A DNA stretch of 64,000 nt from Pseudocitrobacter faecalis (GTDB lineage Bacteria; Pseudomonadota; Gammaproteobacteria; Enterobacterales; Enterobacteriaceae). Where the stretch lies: positions 124,001 through 188,000 of the forward strand of contig QNRL01000002.1 of assembly GCA_003315335.1 (NCBI GenBank), read 5' to 3'. Of the stretch, positions 1 through 9,687 are shown one piece after another; positions within the stretch are counted from its first letter, which is position 1; each line of letters opens with the position of its first letter. Both the position numbers and the translations under genes were made by a program. Under the pieces are notes generated by a model, which was not told the origin of the DNA, searched no databases, and was given only the letters and a program-made list of their open reading frames with translations.

Positions 1-256
1 AAAACCCCACCATCACTCCCGCATGGGCGAATTCACGCATCGCAGCCTGAGTGACTGATGTCCCCATGCCAAGCATCAGGGCCGTGGTGTTAGCAATAGG
101 GATATTCCAGTAAAAAGACTCTTTGCCCTCACTGGTCACATACTCCACACGCCCACCGTTGACCTGCACCCGACACTTTTCCAGATAATAAATATTGGCG
201 CGTTTAGAGTGCAGAATGGTTTTCAGGTCCGAGGGCGTGAGATAGTGAGCAGGCAT
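1..256 (-). CDS. cas1: CRISPR-associated endonuclease Cas1, type I-F (5' part)
   Basis: This is the first 85 codons of Cas1, the integrase that inserts new spacers next to the leader. The reverse strand from 256 reads MPAHYLTPSD, then KTILHSKRANIYYLEKC, VNGGRVEYVT and WNIPIANTTALMLG, which I recognise as the N-terminus of the I-F Cas1 (Cas1f) subfamily. The catalytic residues lie later in the protein, outside the window. The start is the ATG at 254-256, preceded by AGGA with 7 nt spacing. The gene runs off the left edge; in I-F loci it is followed by the cas2-cas3 fusion, csy1-3 and cas6f. The gene lies downstream of the adjacent array on the same strand, so array read-through could reach it. 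Family call is confident; whether the whole operon is intact cannot be seen. Confidence 0.93.
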   Translation of the reverse strand, partial: MPAHYLTPSDLKTILHSKRANIYYLEKCRVQVNGGRVEYVTSEGKESFYWNIPIANTTALMLGMGTSVTQAAMREFAHAGVMVGF

Positions 257-379
257 AAGCACATCCTGTGATTATTGCTTTTAGATTGATTAGGCGTAAT
301 AAACCATTGTTGCAATACACAAACATTGATCAATGTCGTGATTATTCACTTGCTAACTAAATTAGTGTAAAAAGGCGGG
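257..379 (-). promoter_or_regulatory. AT-rich cas1 upstream region with a 14-bp palindrome
   Basis: This short region separates the old end of the CRISPR array from cas1. It is much more AT-rich than its neighbours and holds a perfect 14-bp palindrome, ACATTGATCAATGT, at 323-336, about 67 bp before the cas1 start codon. A 9-bp direct repeat, GTGATTATT, occurs at 268-276 and 338-346. These are reasonable operator or H-NS target candidates for the cas promoter, but no clear -35/-10 pair stands out. Function is inferred only. Confidence 0.4.
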
Positions 380-467
380 AATTTGGGTTTTCAGGGCGGC
401 AGTGATGCCCGCATCCAGCGGCGGAATTCTTTGGCGATATTTCTACGTGGTTTGCCCGGCGGTGAAC
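380..467 (-). repeat. Decayed leader-distal CRISPR repeats
   Basis: Position 440-467 matches the array repeat at 20 of 28 positions, and exactly 32 nt (one spacer length) separate it from the first clear repeat at 500. One further period to the left, 380-407 matches only 15 of 28, but keeps the run CGGCAGTGA of one hairpin arm; the gap 408-439 is again exactly 32 nt. The 60-nt phase argues that both are eroded repeats at the oldest end. The first is convincing, the second is tentative. Confidence 0.6.
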
Positions 468-499
468 GGCTTACTGCGTATTCCGGTGATTATGAAGAT

Positions 500-3055
500 T
501 TTCTAGGCTGCCTGTACGGCAGTGAACAGAAACTCGTTGCGAGCCTGACCGAACGCGGCTTTCTAAGCTGCCTGTACGGCAGTGAACAGGCCATTTTCGG
601 TTCGACACCGACAGTCACCTTTCTAAGCTGCCTGTACGGCAGTGAACTATTCGCGCGTGTATCGAGATCGTCGGCTGTGTTTTCTAAGCTGCCTGTACGG
701 CAGTGAACCCAGATATAGCGGCGGCCAGCTCGCCGGGGGTTTTCTAAGCTGCCTGTACGGCAGTGAACTATCGGAGTAGCAGCACGCACGCTGGCGAACT
801 TTTCTAAGCTGCCTATACGGCAGTGAACTCACCTGATTAATTTAATCCACCAGCGGTGCTTTTCTAAGCTGCCTGTACGGCAGTGAACATCCCACTGCAT
901 GGTCTCCAGATCCCATTCAGTTTTCTAAGCTGCCTTTACGGCAGTGAACGATAGAGGGCCGGGGGCTGCATACTCGGTTATTTTCTAAGCTGCCTGTACG
1001 GCAGTGAACCGTGCCGTACCCACCCCGCCTACGCTGGTCTGTTTCTAAGCTGCCTGTACGGCAGTGAACCGGTATCCGTCAAAAATCAAGCTATGCACAT
1101 GTTTCTAAGCTGCCTGTACGGCAGTGAACCAGCTCACGCAGCTGGCGAACGGCAAACAAACTTTCTAAGCTGCCTGTACGGCAGTGAACCATGATTTTTC
1201 AGCCGGGCTAGTGCGTTTTGATTTCTAAGCTGCCTGTACGGCAGTGAACCGCACCGCGCAAGGCATCAGCCACCGCAGTCGTTTCTAAGCTGCCTGTACG
1301 GCAGTGAACGCCGGTTGTCTGCCAACACTGAGAGTCTCCACTTTCTAAGCTGCCTGTACGGCAGTGAACCTCGTCAGGTGCTAAATCGCGGGGGCCCCTC
1401 TTTTCTAAGCTGCCTGTACGGCAGTGAACGTTGACCGTCGCCCACAGATACGGCAACTGCGTTTCTAAGCTGCCTGTACGGCAGTGAACCTCCACTAACC
1501 GCCTGAGATGATTTTCTCCTTTTTCTAAGCTGCCTGTACGGCAGTGAACACAAACCCCACGTCCATAACGCGAGTTCCGCGCTTTCTAAGCTGCCTGTAC
1601 GGCAGTGAACGTTATTGAGCAAGTTGCACAGTGTTTGAGCGGTTTCTAAGCTGCCTGTACGGCAGTGAACCAAACGAGTTACAAAGCGCTGTAGAAACGC
1701 ATAGTTTCTAAGCTGCCTGTACGGCAGTGAACTAAAAAAAATTTCGGAAAAGTGCCCGTTTATCTTTCTAAGCTGCCTGTACGGCAGTGAACGAGGAATA
1801 TTCGTAAGGTTCGCGCTTGCATGCTTTCTAAGCTGCCTGTACGGCAGTGAACTTCGCAACGAGCTAGAGGGGATAAAATCCAGATTTCTAAGCTGCCTGT
1901 ACGGCAGTGAACCGGGTTGTGCGGTCGAAATTCCCGCGCCGCCATTTCTAAGCTGCCTGTACGGCAGTGAACATGGCGATCTGTCGCGCATGTCGCCGAA
2001 CCGGATTTCTAAGCTGCCTGTACGGTAGTGAACACGTAATCGCGAGTTGGCCAGCGCATGAAGCTTTTCTAAGCTGCCTGTACGGTAGTGAACATGCGCA
2101 TCGATCCGGTTTGATCTTTTAAGGATTTCTAAGCTGCCTGTACGGTAGTGAACCGGGTTTTGTGCATAATGCCTGCTCCAGAGTGTTTCTAAGCTGCCTG
2201 TACGGTAGTGAACGCCGTTCGCCAGCTTCATGCGCTGGCCAACCTTTTCTAAGCTGCCTGTACGGTAGTGAACTAGCCGGGGATGCACACATATTTGTTT
2301 TACGTTTTCTAAGCTGCCTGTACGGTAGTGAACCCGTTACGTAAAAAATCACGTAATCGCGAGTTTTTCTAAGCTGCCTGTACGGTAGTGAACCCGTTAC
2401 GTAAAAAATCACGTAATCGCGAGTTTTTCTAAGCTGCCTGTACGGTAGTGAACACGTCGTCACACTGCCCCCGGTGAACGTCCCACTTTCTAAGCTGCCT
2501 GTACGGTAGTGAACGTACACCCAGCAGTCGAGAGCCTCATTTCGCCTTTCTAAGCTGCCTGTACGGTAGTGAACTCGGCGTCAGCCGCTGGGCGTGGGAT
2601 ACCGGCTTTCTAAGCTGCCTGTACGGTAGTGAACTAATGCCACCCAGCAATTGACAAACTTCTTCTTTTCTAAGCTGCCTGTACGGTAGTGAACCCCTAC
2701 CGACGAAAAAACCCGCTTTGCAGGATTTTCTAAGCTGCCTGTACGGTAGTGAACACTATGCTGTAGGTGGTGATGCAATTTGCATATTTCTAAGCTGCCT
2801 GTACGGTAGTGAACCCTCACCCATTGACCGCGGCAGTAAATCAAGCTTTCTAAGCTGCCTGTACGGTAGTGAACTTGAAGTAGCTTCATTTATGTGTATG
2901 TTACTCTTTCTAAGCTGCCTGTACGGTAGTGAACAATTGTTGATGTTGCGCTGGCGCGGCGGGCTCTTTCTAAGCTGCCTGTACGGCAGTGAACCCAGTG
3001 TAAATTTAAAAAGCCTTGGATACTTGCTTTCTAAGCTGCCTGTACGGCAGTGAAC
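500..3055 (-). CRISPR. Type I-F CRISPR array, 43 repeats and 42 spacers
   Basis: Repeats of 28 nt recur every 60-62 nt, first at 500-527 and last at 3028-3055. In crRNA orientation (minus strand) each begins GTTCACTGCCGTACAGGCAG and ends CTTAGAAA, the I-F repeat with a CTGCC/GGCAG stem for Cas6f. Spacers are 32 nt, except 33 nt at 648, 889, 1550, 1973, 2454 and 2995 and 34 nt at 1671. The repeat direction and the decayed left end place the leader at the right, beyond 3055, so the oldest spacers are on the left. Repeat variants: 500 (handle T22 to C), 801 (loop GTATA), 922 (loop GTAAA), and all 16 repeats from 2006 to 2934 (stem G8 to A). Spacers 2334-2365 and 2394-2425 are identical. Spacers at 1130, 2034, 2214 and 2334 come from one overlapping target. 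No protein is encoded here. Confidence 0.98.
2334..2425 (-). repeat. Exact tandem spacer-repeat duplication in the array
   Basis: The 32-nt spacer at 2334-2365 is repeated without change at 2394-2425, with one repeat (2366-2393) between. A 60-bp spacer-repeat unit has therefore been copied in place, by unequal recombination between repeats or replication slippage, or the same protospacer was acquired twice in succession. Confidence 0.95.
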
Positions 3056-3211
3056 TGAACCCAAAACACTCTAGCATATTGTTATCCTTAAACTTAACAC
3101 TCAAATCTCCCTTTTGACCCTATTTTTCACGTCCCAATTCCCTGCGTTAACAATCAATAACTTACAAACATGTCCAAAAAAAGGGTTCCAAAACCATTCC
3201 GACGAACATAA
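3056..3211 (-). promoter_or_regulatory. CRISPR leader with IHF-consensus site
   Basis: This AT-rich non-coding stretch adjoins the youngest repeat and is where the array promoter and the integration signals should lie. Positions 3152-3164 read AATCAATAACTTA, an exact match to the IHF consensus WATCAA-N4-TTR, 97 bp from the repeat boundary. IHF bending of the leader is known to be required for spacer integration in several type I systems, including I-F. Leader identity follows from the repeat orientation; the IHF role is inferred from the match. Confidence 0.75.
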
Positions 3212-3241
3212 AAAAGCCGGGCTGTCTCCAGCCCGGCTTTT
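3212..3241. terminator. Bidirectional rho-independent terminator between clpA and the leader
   Basis: AAAAGCCGGGCTG and CAGCCCGGCTTTT form a near-perfect stem with a four-base loop, flanked by an A-run on one side and a T-run on the other. It lies 115 bp after the clpA stop and would isolate clpA transcription from the CRISPR leader. Confidence 0.85.
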
Positions 3242-3261
3242 GGTTGAAACTATGTGCTTAC

Positions 3262-3326
3262 AACGCCTTATCCGGCCTACTCGTTCCTGGCCACCCGTAG
3301 GCCCGATAAGCTTGCGCATCGGGCAT
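3262..3326. repeat. REP/BIME element downstream of clpA
   Basis: The segment CGCCTTATCCGGCCTAC, a short spacer, then GTAGGCCCGATAAGCTTGCG and CATCGGGCA form the inverted REP modules typical of enterobacterial BIMEs. It sits between the clpA stop and the terminator at 3212. Confidence 0.8.
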
Positions 3327-3355
3327 TTCAACGGTCGCCAATCGCCTCAAAGAAA

Positions 3356-5635
3356 TTAATGCGCCGCTTCCGGTTTGTGCTTTTGCGCACTCTGGAAACC
3401 GTAGGTCAGCTCATTTTTCTCTTTATCCAGCGCCACCGTCACCTGGCCACCATCCACCAGCGAGCCGAACAGCAGCTCGTTTGCCAGCGGTTTTTTCAGG
3501 TTGTCCTGAATCACGCGTGACATTGGACGGGCGCCCATTGCGCGGTCGTAGCCTTTCTCTGCCAGCCAGTTGCGGGCTTCCTGAGTGACTTCCAGCGACA
3601 CGCCTTTCTGATCCAACTGCACCTGCAGTTCGACGATAAATTTATCGACAACCTGATGGATAACCTCAGTTGAGAGGTGATCGAACCAGATAATGTTGTC
3701 CAGACGGTTGCGGAATTCCGGCGTGAAGATCTTCTTGATCTCTTCCATCGCATCAGTGCTGTTATCCTGCTGGATAAGGCCGATGGATTTACGCTCGGTT
3801 TCACGCACCCCGGCGTTGGTGGTCATCACCAGCACCACGTTGCGGAAGTCGGCTTTGCGGCCGTTGTTATCGGTCAGCGTACCGTTATCCATCACCTGCA
3901 ACAGCAGGTTAAAGACATCCGGGTGCGCTTTTTCGATTTCATCAAGCAGCAGTACCGCATGCGGGTGTTTAATCACCGCGTCGGTGAGCAGACCACCCTG
4001 GTCAAAGCCGACGTATCCCGGAGGCGCACCAATCAGGCGGCTCACCGTGTGGCGTTCCATATATTCGGACATATCAAAGCGCAGCAGTTCAATACCCATC
4101 GCTTTCGCCAGCTGAACGGTAACTTCGGTTTTCCCGACCCCGGTTGGCCCGGCGAAAAGGAATGAACCGACCGGGCGATGATCGTGGCCGAGACCAGCAC
4201 GACTCATTTTGATCGCCTCGGTTAACGCGTCGATGGCTTTATCCTGGCCAAAGACCAGCATTTTCAGGCGATTGCCCAGCGTTTTCAGCGTGTCGCGATC
4301 GCTCTGGGAGACGCTTTTCTCCGGGATACGCGCAATGCGCGCGACCACGGATTCGATGTCTGCCACGTTGATCGTTTTCTTACGCTTGCTGATAGGCATC
4401 AGGCGCGCACGCGCACCCGCTTCATCAATCACATCGATCGCTTTATCAGGCAAATGACGATCGTTGATGTATTTCACCGCCAGCTCAACCGCCGCACGAA
4501 CCGCTTTCGCGGTGTAGCGCACATCATGGTGAGCTTCATACTTCGGTTTCAGACCGTTGATTATCTGCACGGTTTCCTCGACAGAAGGTTCGGTAATGTC
4601 GATTTTCTGGAAACGACGCGCCAGCGCACGGTCTTTCTCGAAGATGTTGCTGAATTCCTGGTAAGTGGTTGAGCCCATCACCCGAATTTTACCGCTGGAG
4701 AGCAGCGGTTTAATCAGGTTAGCGGCATCCACCTGGCCGCCCGACGCTGCGCCCGCACCAATAATGGTGTGGATTTCATCGATGAACAGAATACTGTTGT
4801 TGTCCTGCTCCAGCTGTTTGAGCAACGCTTTAAAGCGTTTTTCAAAATCACCGCGATATTTGGTACCCGCCAGCAGCGAGCCAATATCGAGTGAGTAGAT
4901 GGTGCAGTCGGCCATGATTTCCGGCACGTCACCGCGCACGATACGCCATGCCAGACCTTCGGCAATCGCGGTTTTACCGACGCCAGATTCACCCACCAGC
5001 AGCGGGTTATTTTTACGACGACGGCAGAGCACCTGAATGGCGCGCTCCAGCTCTTTGTCGCGGCCAATCAGCGGGTCAATACCGCCAACGCGAGCAAGCT
5101 GGTTAAGGTTGGTGGTGAAGTTTTCCATACGTTCCTCCCCGCCTGCTTGCTCTTCATTGTTCGGGGCCTGGCTTCCGGAATCGGAAGACTGGCTCGGTTC
5201 GTCTTTACGCGTACCGTGAGAGATAAAGTTGACCACATCGAGGCGGCTCACTTCATGTTTACGCAGAAGATACGCAGCTTGCGACTCCTGCTCGCTGAAA
5301 ATGGCGACCAGAACATTTGCACCGGTGACTTCGCTACGGCCAGAAGACTGGACGTGGAATACCGCACGTTGCAGGACACGCTGGAAGCTGAGCGTCGGCT
5401 GTGTGTCGCGCTCTTCTTCACTGACCGGCAGAACCGGCGTGGTTTGTTCGATGAAGGCTTCGAGTTCCTGACGCAGCGCGACCAGGTCTACAGAACACGC
5501 TTCCAGCGCTTCACGGGCCGATGGGTTGCTAAGCAGTGCCAGCAGCAAGTGCTCGACGGTCATAAACTCATGACGGTGCTCGCGCGCTCTGGCGAAAGCC
5601 ATGTTTAAACTGAGTTCCAGTTCTTGATTGAGCAT
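3356..5635 (-). CDS. clpA: ATP-dependent Clp protease ATP-binding subunit ClpA
   Basis: ClpA is the AAA+ unfoldase that feeds substrates, including N-degron and ssrA-tagged proteins, into the ClpP protease in the cytoplasm. The product is 759 residues, close to the 758 I know for E. coli. It has an N-terminal repeat domain ([10 protein letters not shown] onward, about 1-145), a variable linker, and two AAA+ modules with Walker A motifs GESGVGKT (near 215) and GPTGVGKT (near 495); [11 protein letters not shown] is the second Walker B. The ATG at 5633-5635 is chosen because it follows GGGGGAGGTG and gives the family start MLNQE; an in-frame start 15 nt upstream lacks such a site. clpS lies immediately upstream on the same strand. 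clpP is encoded elsewhere. Confidence 0.98.
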   Translation of the reverse strand: MLNQELELSLNMAFARAREHRHEFMTVEHLLLALLSNPSAREALEACSVDLVALRQELEAFIEQTTPVLPVSEEERDTQPTLSFQRVLQRAVFHVQSSGRSEVTGANVLVAIFSEQESQAAYLLRKHEVSRLDVVNFISHGTRKDEPSQSSDSGSQAPNNEEQAGGEERMENFTTNLNQLARVGGIDPLIGRDKELERAIQVLCRRRKNNPLLVGESGVGKTAIAEGLAWRIVRGDVPEIMADCTIYSLDIGSLLAGTKYRGDFEKRFKALLKQLEQDNNSILFIDEIHTIIGAGAASGGQVDAANLIKPLLSSGKIRVMGSTTYQEFSNIFEKDRALARRFQKIDITEPSVEETVQIINGLKPKYEAHHDVRYTAKAVRAAVELAVKYINDRHLPDKAIDVIDEAGARARLMPISKRKKTINVADIESVVARIARIPEKSVSQSDRDTLKTLGNRLKMLVFGQDKAIDALTEAIKMSRAGLGHDHRPVGSFLFAGPTGVGKTEVTVQLAKAMGIELLRFDMSEYMERHTVSRLIGAPPGYVGFDQGGLLTDAVIKHPHAVLLLDEIEKAHPDVFNLLLQVMDNGTLTDNNGRKADFRNVVLVMTTNAGVRETERKSIGLIQQDNSTDAMEEIKKIFTPEFRNRLDNIIWFDHLSTEVIHQVVDKFIVELQVQLDQKGVSLEVTQEARNWLAEKGYDRAMGARPMSRVIQDNLKKPLANELLFGSLVDGGQVTVALDKEKNELTYGFQSAQKHKPEAAH

Positions 5636-5665
5636 AGGCACCTCCCCCAATTTTCATGCCTGATT

Positions 5666-5986
5666 TCAGGCTTTTTCCAGCGTACACAACAATGGATGCT
5701 CGTTCTCCCTCGCGTATTTATTCACCATGGCTACTTTGGTTTCTGCCACCTCGGCAGTGAAAACACCACAAATAGCTTTACCCTGATAGTGAACCGTGAG
5801 CATGAGTTGTGTGGCACGTTCTACATCATAAGAAAAGAATTTTTGTAACACGTCAATAACAAACTCCATTGGCGTGTAATCATCATTGACTAAAATCACT
5901 TTATACATCGACGGGGGTTTCAGCCCATCCTGTAGTTTGTCTTCCGTTAGCTGGTCAAAATCCAGCCAGTCTCTGCTCTTACTCAT
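5666..5986 (-). CDS. clpS: ClpA adaptor protein ClpS
   Basis: ClpS is the N-recognin that binds N-terminal Leu, Phe, Trp or Tyr of N-end-rule substrates and hands them to ClpA. The 106-residue protein has the family length and keeps the pocket residues N34, D35, D36, T38, M40 and H66 within [10 protein letters not shown] and [11 protein letters not shown]. It is 30 bp upstream of clpA on the same strand, so the two are probably co-transcribed. The first twenty residues, which enter the ClpA pore region, differ from E. coli as expected for a flexible extension. Confidence 0.98.
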   Translation of the reverse strand: MSKSRDWLDFDQLTEDKLQDGLKPPSMYKVILVNDDYTPMEFVIDVLQKFFSYDVERATQLMLTVHYQGKAICGVFTAEVAETKVAMVNKYARENEHPLLCTLEKA

Positions 5987-6295
5987 TGTCAGTCATCATC
6001 TTCGGTGGCAAGTGCGCAGTCGCTGACCTCTGTTTATACAGGTACTAAATCTACTGTAGATCATAGATAACTATCACCTATAGCTGTCATTAGCGAACTC
6101 TGTCACATTCCCGTCAATAGCGTTAACTGCTTCAAATTTTGATTCATTTTCCGCCCATCTGGCCCTTCAAACCCTTGACGCTTCGCGCGAAAACTCTAAA
6201 TTGTAGTGGCGAGAGTTGGCGAGGTTTTAAACAACTCCTGACTCCACCACCGGTTCATTCCATCTACATATAAGAGTTACGAAGGATGTCGAAGT
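5987..6295. promoter_or_regulatory. Divergent clpS/cspD promoter region
   Basis: This 309-bp gap carries the promoters for clpSA (leftward) and cspD (rightward). For cspD a candidate is TTGACG at 6175-6180, a 16-bp gap and TAAATT at 6197-6202, which would give a leader of roughly 85 nt. I see no RNA gene or ORF here. Confidence 0.5.
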
Positions 6296-6520
6296 ATGGA
6301 AATGGGTACTGTTAAGTGGTTCAACAATGCCAAAGGGTTTGGTTTTATCTGCCCGGAAGGCGGTGGCGATGACATATTCGCCCATTACTCCACCATTCAG
6401 ATGGATGGTTACAGAACGCTAAAAGCCGGGCAATCGGTCCAGTTTGATGTTCATGAAGGCCCGAAGGGTAACCACGCCAGCGTGATTATTCCCATCGTCG
6501 AGGCAGAAACGGCCGCATAG
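6296..6520 (+). CDS. cspD: Cold shock-like protein CspD
   Basis: CspD is a cold-shock-domain protein that binds single-stranded DNA and inhibits replication in stationary phase; despite the name it is not cold-induced in E. coli. The 74-residue product carries RNP1 (KGFGFICPE) and RNP2-like (DDIFAHYS) strands of the OB fold. It has the family length and is divergent from clpS, the usual arrangement. In E. coli CspD is degraded by Lon, which is not visible here. Confidence 0.97.
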   Translation: MEMGTVKWFNNAKGFGFICPEGGGDDIFAHYSTIQMDGYRTLKAGQSVQFDVHEGPKGNHASVIIPIVEAETAA

Positions 6521-6552
6521 CCTTCACGCTTCATTGTGTACATCCCGCCGTC

Positions 6553-6583
6553 AAAATGCCAGTCCCTTCGACTGGCATTTTTC
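6553..6583. terminator. Terminator between convergent cspD and macB
   Basis: AAAATGCCAGTC and GACTGGCATTTT form a 12-bp stem with a CCTT loop and a following T-rich run. It ends just before the macB stop, so it can serve both genes. Confidence 0.9.
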
Positions 6584-6585
6584 TT

Positions 6586-8526
6586 TTACTCGCGTGCCAG
6601 CGCATCCACCGGATCAAGCCGGGCCGCGTTGCGAGCCGGTAACCAGCCAAACAGCACGCCGGTGAGCGTCGAACAGATAAACGCCGTAAGCAGCGCGACG
6701 GGCGAAAAGCCAATTTCCCAGCCCGGCAAAATCAACTGCAGCGCCAGCGCTATCATTAAGGATAGCGTCACACCTAACGCCCCGCCTACCAGACACACCA
6801 AAACGGCTTCAATCAAAAATTGTTGCAGCACATTGCTGGCCCGCGCACCCACCGCCATACGAATACCGATTTCGCGCGTTCGCTCGGTCACCGACACCAG
6901 CATAATATTCATCACGCCTATACCACCCACCACCAGCGAGATGACCGCCACCAGTGTCAGAAACAGCTGTAATGTATGTGTGGTGCGTTCCGCCGTTTTC
7001 AAGACGCTGTCCATATTCCAGACGAAGAAATCTTTTTTCCCATGGCGCAAACTGAGCAGGCGCGTGAGCTGTTGTTCGGCAAAACTGCTGTCATAGCCCT
7101 CTTTAACGCGTACCGTGATGGAATTAAGCCACGATTGCCCCATAACGCGCCCCGCCATCGTTGAATAAGGCAGCCAGACGCGTAAGATTGTGCTGCTGCC
7201 AAACATCGACTGTTTCTCATCCGCCACGCCAATTACCGTGGCAGGCATATTCCCCACCAGAATAATTTCACCCACCACGCTGGTTTTATTCGGGAAAAGC
7301 TGGCGGCGGGTGTTGTTATCGAGCACCACCACCTGCGCACGCTCAGCGGCCTGAATCGCGTTAAAGGTGTTGCCTTCGCTGAAGGTCATACCGTAGACGT
7401 TAAAATATTGCTGGCCAATCCCCTGCACGCTTGCAGCCACATCAATATTGCCCGCGCGCAACCTTAGGTTTTTAGAAACAGCGGGCGTGGCAGAACTCAC
7501 CCACGACTGTTTTTCAATCGCCAGCAGGTCGTCGTATTTCAACGATTGTTGATACTGCGGGTCGTCGTCGCCAAAATCTTTCCCCGGATACACATCAATC
7601 GTGTTGGTACCAATAGAACGGATATCCGCCAGCACCATCTGTTTTGCCGCATCGCCCACCACCACAATCGACACCACCGAAGCAATACCGATAATAATGC
7701 CGAGCATGGTTAATAGCGTGCGCATTTTATTGGCCGCCAGGGCGCGCCACGCCATCGACAGCGCTTCGCGAAAACTGTTGCTGAATTGCCGCCAGCCGGA
7801 GACGTGTTCACCGTTCAGGCGTCGCGCTTCGCCCGTCGCCGCTTTAGCCGGTGGATTACGTAAAATTTCGCCGTCATGAATTTCGATCACTCGCTCGGCC
7901 TGCGCGGCCACCTGCGGATCGTGAGTGACGATAATAATCGTGTGCCCCTGCTCTTTGAGCTGGTGCAGAATCGCCATCACCTCTTCACCGGAACGGCTGT
8001 CCAGCGCGCCAGTCGGTTCATCCGCGAGGATCACCTGCCCGCCGTTCATCAGCGCACGCGCAATACTCACGCGCTGCTGCTGACCGCCGGAAAGCTGTGA
8101 AGGCGCGTAATCGACGCGCTCTTCAAGGCCGAGGCGCTTAAGCAGTTCCGCCGCGCGCACCAGACGAGCTTTACGCTCCATACCGGCGTACACCGCCGGC
8201 ACTTCCACGTTTTGCACCGCCGTCAAATGCGAGAGCAAATGATAACGCTGGAAGATAAAACCAAAGTGTTCACGCCGCAGTTGTGCCAGCGCGTCGCTAT
8301 CGAGTGTGGCAACGTCAACGCCCGCAACGCGGTAGGTACCACTGGTCGGTTTATCGAGGCAGCCGATGATATTCATCAACGTGGACTTACCGGAGCCAGA
8401 TGCGCCGACAATCGCTACCATCTCCCCGGCGTTGATCTCCAGCGTAATGCCTTTCAGGACTTCGACACTTCCGTCACCGGAAGGATAACTACGGCGAATG
8501 TCCGTGAGCTGCAGCAGCGCCGTCAT
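6586..8526 (-). CDS. macB: Macrolide ABC transporter ATP-binding/permease MacB
   Basis: MacB is the inner-membrane ATPase of the MacA-MacB-TolC tripartite pump, which exports macrolides, enterotoxin and other substrates from the periplasm. The 646-residue product is close to E. coli's 648. Residues 1-230 form the ABC domain with Walker A GASGSGKS, signature LSGGQQQR and Walker [13 protein letters not shown]; a first membrane helix follows near 270-295, then a large periplasmic MacB core domain, then three C-terminal membrane helices of the FtsX type. Its ATG overlaps the macA stop by 4 nt, indicating translational coupling. Confidence 0.98.
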   Translation of the reverse strand: MTALLQLTDIRRSYPSGDGSVEVLKGITLEINAGEMVAIVGASGSGKSTLMNIIGCLDKPTSGTYRVAGVDVATLDSDALAQLRREHFGFIFQRYHLLSHLTAVQNVEVPAVYAGMERKARLVRAAELLKRLGLEERVDYAPSQLSGGQQQRVSIARALMNGGQVILADEPTGALDSRSGEEVMAILHQLKEQGHTIIIVTHDPQVAAQAERVIEIHDGEILRNPPAKAATGEARRLNGEHVSGWRQFSNSFREALSMAWRALAANKMRTLLTMLGIIIGIASVVSIVVVGDAAKQMVLADIRSIGTNTIDVYPGKDFGDDDPQYQQSLKYDDLLAIEKQSWVSSATPAVSKNLRLRAGNIDVAASVQGIGQQYFNVYGMTFSEGNTFNAIQAAERAQVVVLDNNTRRQLFPNKTSVVGEIILVGNMPATVIGVADEKQSMFGSSTILRVWLPYSTMAGRVMGQSWLNSITVRVKEGYDSSFAEQQLTRLLSLRHGKKDFFVWNMDSVLKTAERTTHTLQLFLTLVAVISLVVGGIGVMNIMLVSVTERTREIGIRMAVGARASNVLQQFLIEAVLVCLVGGALGVTLSLMIALALQLILPGWEIGFSPVALLTAFICSTLTGVLFGWLPARNAARLDPVDALARE

Positions 8527-9638
8527 TTCGCGGCTCCCGCTTTGCCCTCGCCAATAATCACTTCGTCGCCGGCTTCCAGACCTTTTGCGATTTCCACTTC
8601 CGTGTCATTGCGCGAACCAATGGACACTTCGCGCGGTTTCACTTCACCGTTACGCAGCAGGCGCACGGTATAGCGGTTATCGCCCACACTGTCGCCCAGC
8701 GCACTCAACGGAATGGTCAGCACGTTCTTCACGCCGGTGAGCTGAATATGTACCTGCGCCGTCATATCAAGACGCAATACACCTTGCGGGTTAGGCACTT
8801 CAAAACGTGCATGATAGAAAATGGCATCGTTCACTTTTTCCGGTGTCGGCAGGATATCTTTCAGCGTCCCTTCGTAGCGCGTCAGCGGATCGCCAAGAAC
8901 GGTAAACCAGGCTTTCTGCCCCGGCTTCAGATGGATGACATCGGCTTCAGAGACCTGCGCTTTCACCAGCATGGTGCTGAGATCCGCCAGCGTCAGAATG
9001 TTTGGCGCCTGCTGTGCGGCGATCACGGTCTGCCCTTGCAGGGTGGTAATCTGCGTCACTTCCCCGGCCATTGGTGCTACGATCCGCGTATAGTCGAGGT
9101 TGGTTTTTGCCGTATCGAGCGAGGCCTGATTACGTTTGATTTGGGCATCAATCGTGCCGATTTGCGCCTGTTTAACAGCAAGCTCAGTCGTCGCGGTATC
9201 CAGATCCTGGCGTGAAATGGCCTGGGTTTTCGCCAGTTGCTGTTGACGCGCCAGCGTCACCTGCGCCAGTTTACGTTCCGCTTCCGCCTGAGCGCGTTGC
9301 GCGCGCAGTTCCATCAGCGTGGCTTCCACTTCTTTAATCTGGTTTTCGGCCTGCTCCGGGTCAATCACCCCCAGCAGTTGCCCTTTTTTAACTTTATCGC
9401 CAATCTCAACGGAGAGCGTTTTTAACTGCCCGCTCACCTGCGCACCGACGTCAACTTTACGCAGTGCATCAAGCTTACCGGTCGCCAGCACGCTCTGTTC
9501 CAGCTCGCCCGGGCGAACAATCAACGTTTGATAATGCGGTAACGGCGCATTCAGCGTGCGCCAAATAGCAATCAGCCCCGCGATGACCAGCACCGCGAGC
9601 AGCACATATCGTTTTTTTATTTTTCCCTTAATACGCAT
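8523..9638 (-). CDS. macA: Macrolide efflux periplasmic adaptor MacA
   Basis: MacA is the periplasmic adaptor (HlyD family) that links MacB to the TolC channel and stimulates its ATPase. The 371-residue protein has the family length, an N-terminal membrane anchor (about residues 9-27), a lipoyl-like half-motif region, a long coiled-coil hairpin rich in Q, A and E (about 95-170) and C-terminal beta domains. AGGATAGGT precedes the ATG. It is the first gene of macAB; the intergenic region to divergent ybjX carries a possible PhoP box. Confidence 0.98.
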   Translation of the reverse strand: MRIKGKIKKRYVLLAVLVIAGLIAIWRTLNAPLPHYQTLIVRPGELEQSVLATGKLDALRKVDVGAQVSGQLKTLSVEIGDKVKKGQLLGVIDPEQAENQIKEVEATLMELRAQRAQAEAERKLAQVTLARQQQLAKTQAISRQDLDTATTELAVKQAQIGTIDAQIKRNQASLDTAKTNLDYTRIVAPMAGEVTQITTLQGQTVIAAQQAPNILTLADLSTMLVKAQVSEADVIHLKPGQKAWFTVLGDPLTRYEGTLKDILPTPEKVNDAIFYHARFEVPNPQGVLRLDMTAQVHIQLTGVKNVLTIPLSALGDSVGDNRYTVRLLRNGEVKPREVSIGSRNDTEVEIAKGLEAGDEVIIGEGKAGAAK

Positions 9639-9687
9639 ACCTATCCTGATATTTTTCGTTGTTTCAGCCAGAGTGAGAGCATCAACA

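Noticed and set aside
322..349. FNR or CRP site in the cas1 upstream region
   Set aside because: The TTGATCAA core lacks the 4-bp spacing of FNR sites, and the GTGA/TCAC arms lack CRP spacing.
500..3055. Search by eye for spacers matching the prophage or other parts of this window
   Set aside because: No match was found, but this was not exhaustive, so I make no claim of self-targeting or its absence.
383..3064. Several open frames on both strands across the CRISPR array, with periodic SLPYRQL or SCLYGSE peptides
   Set aside because: They are translations of the CRISPR repeats, not proteins; 28+32 nt is a multiple of three, so frames stay open by chance.
3101..3359. Short open frames on both strands between the array and clpA
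   Set aside because: They run through the leader, the terminator stem and the REP element and have no ribosome site or recognisable sequence.
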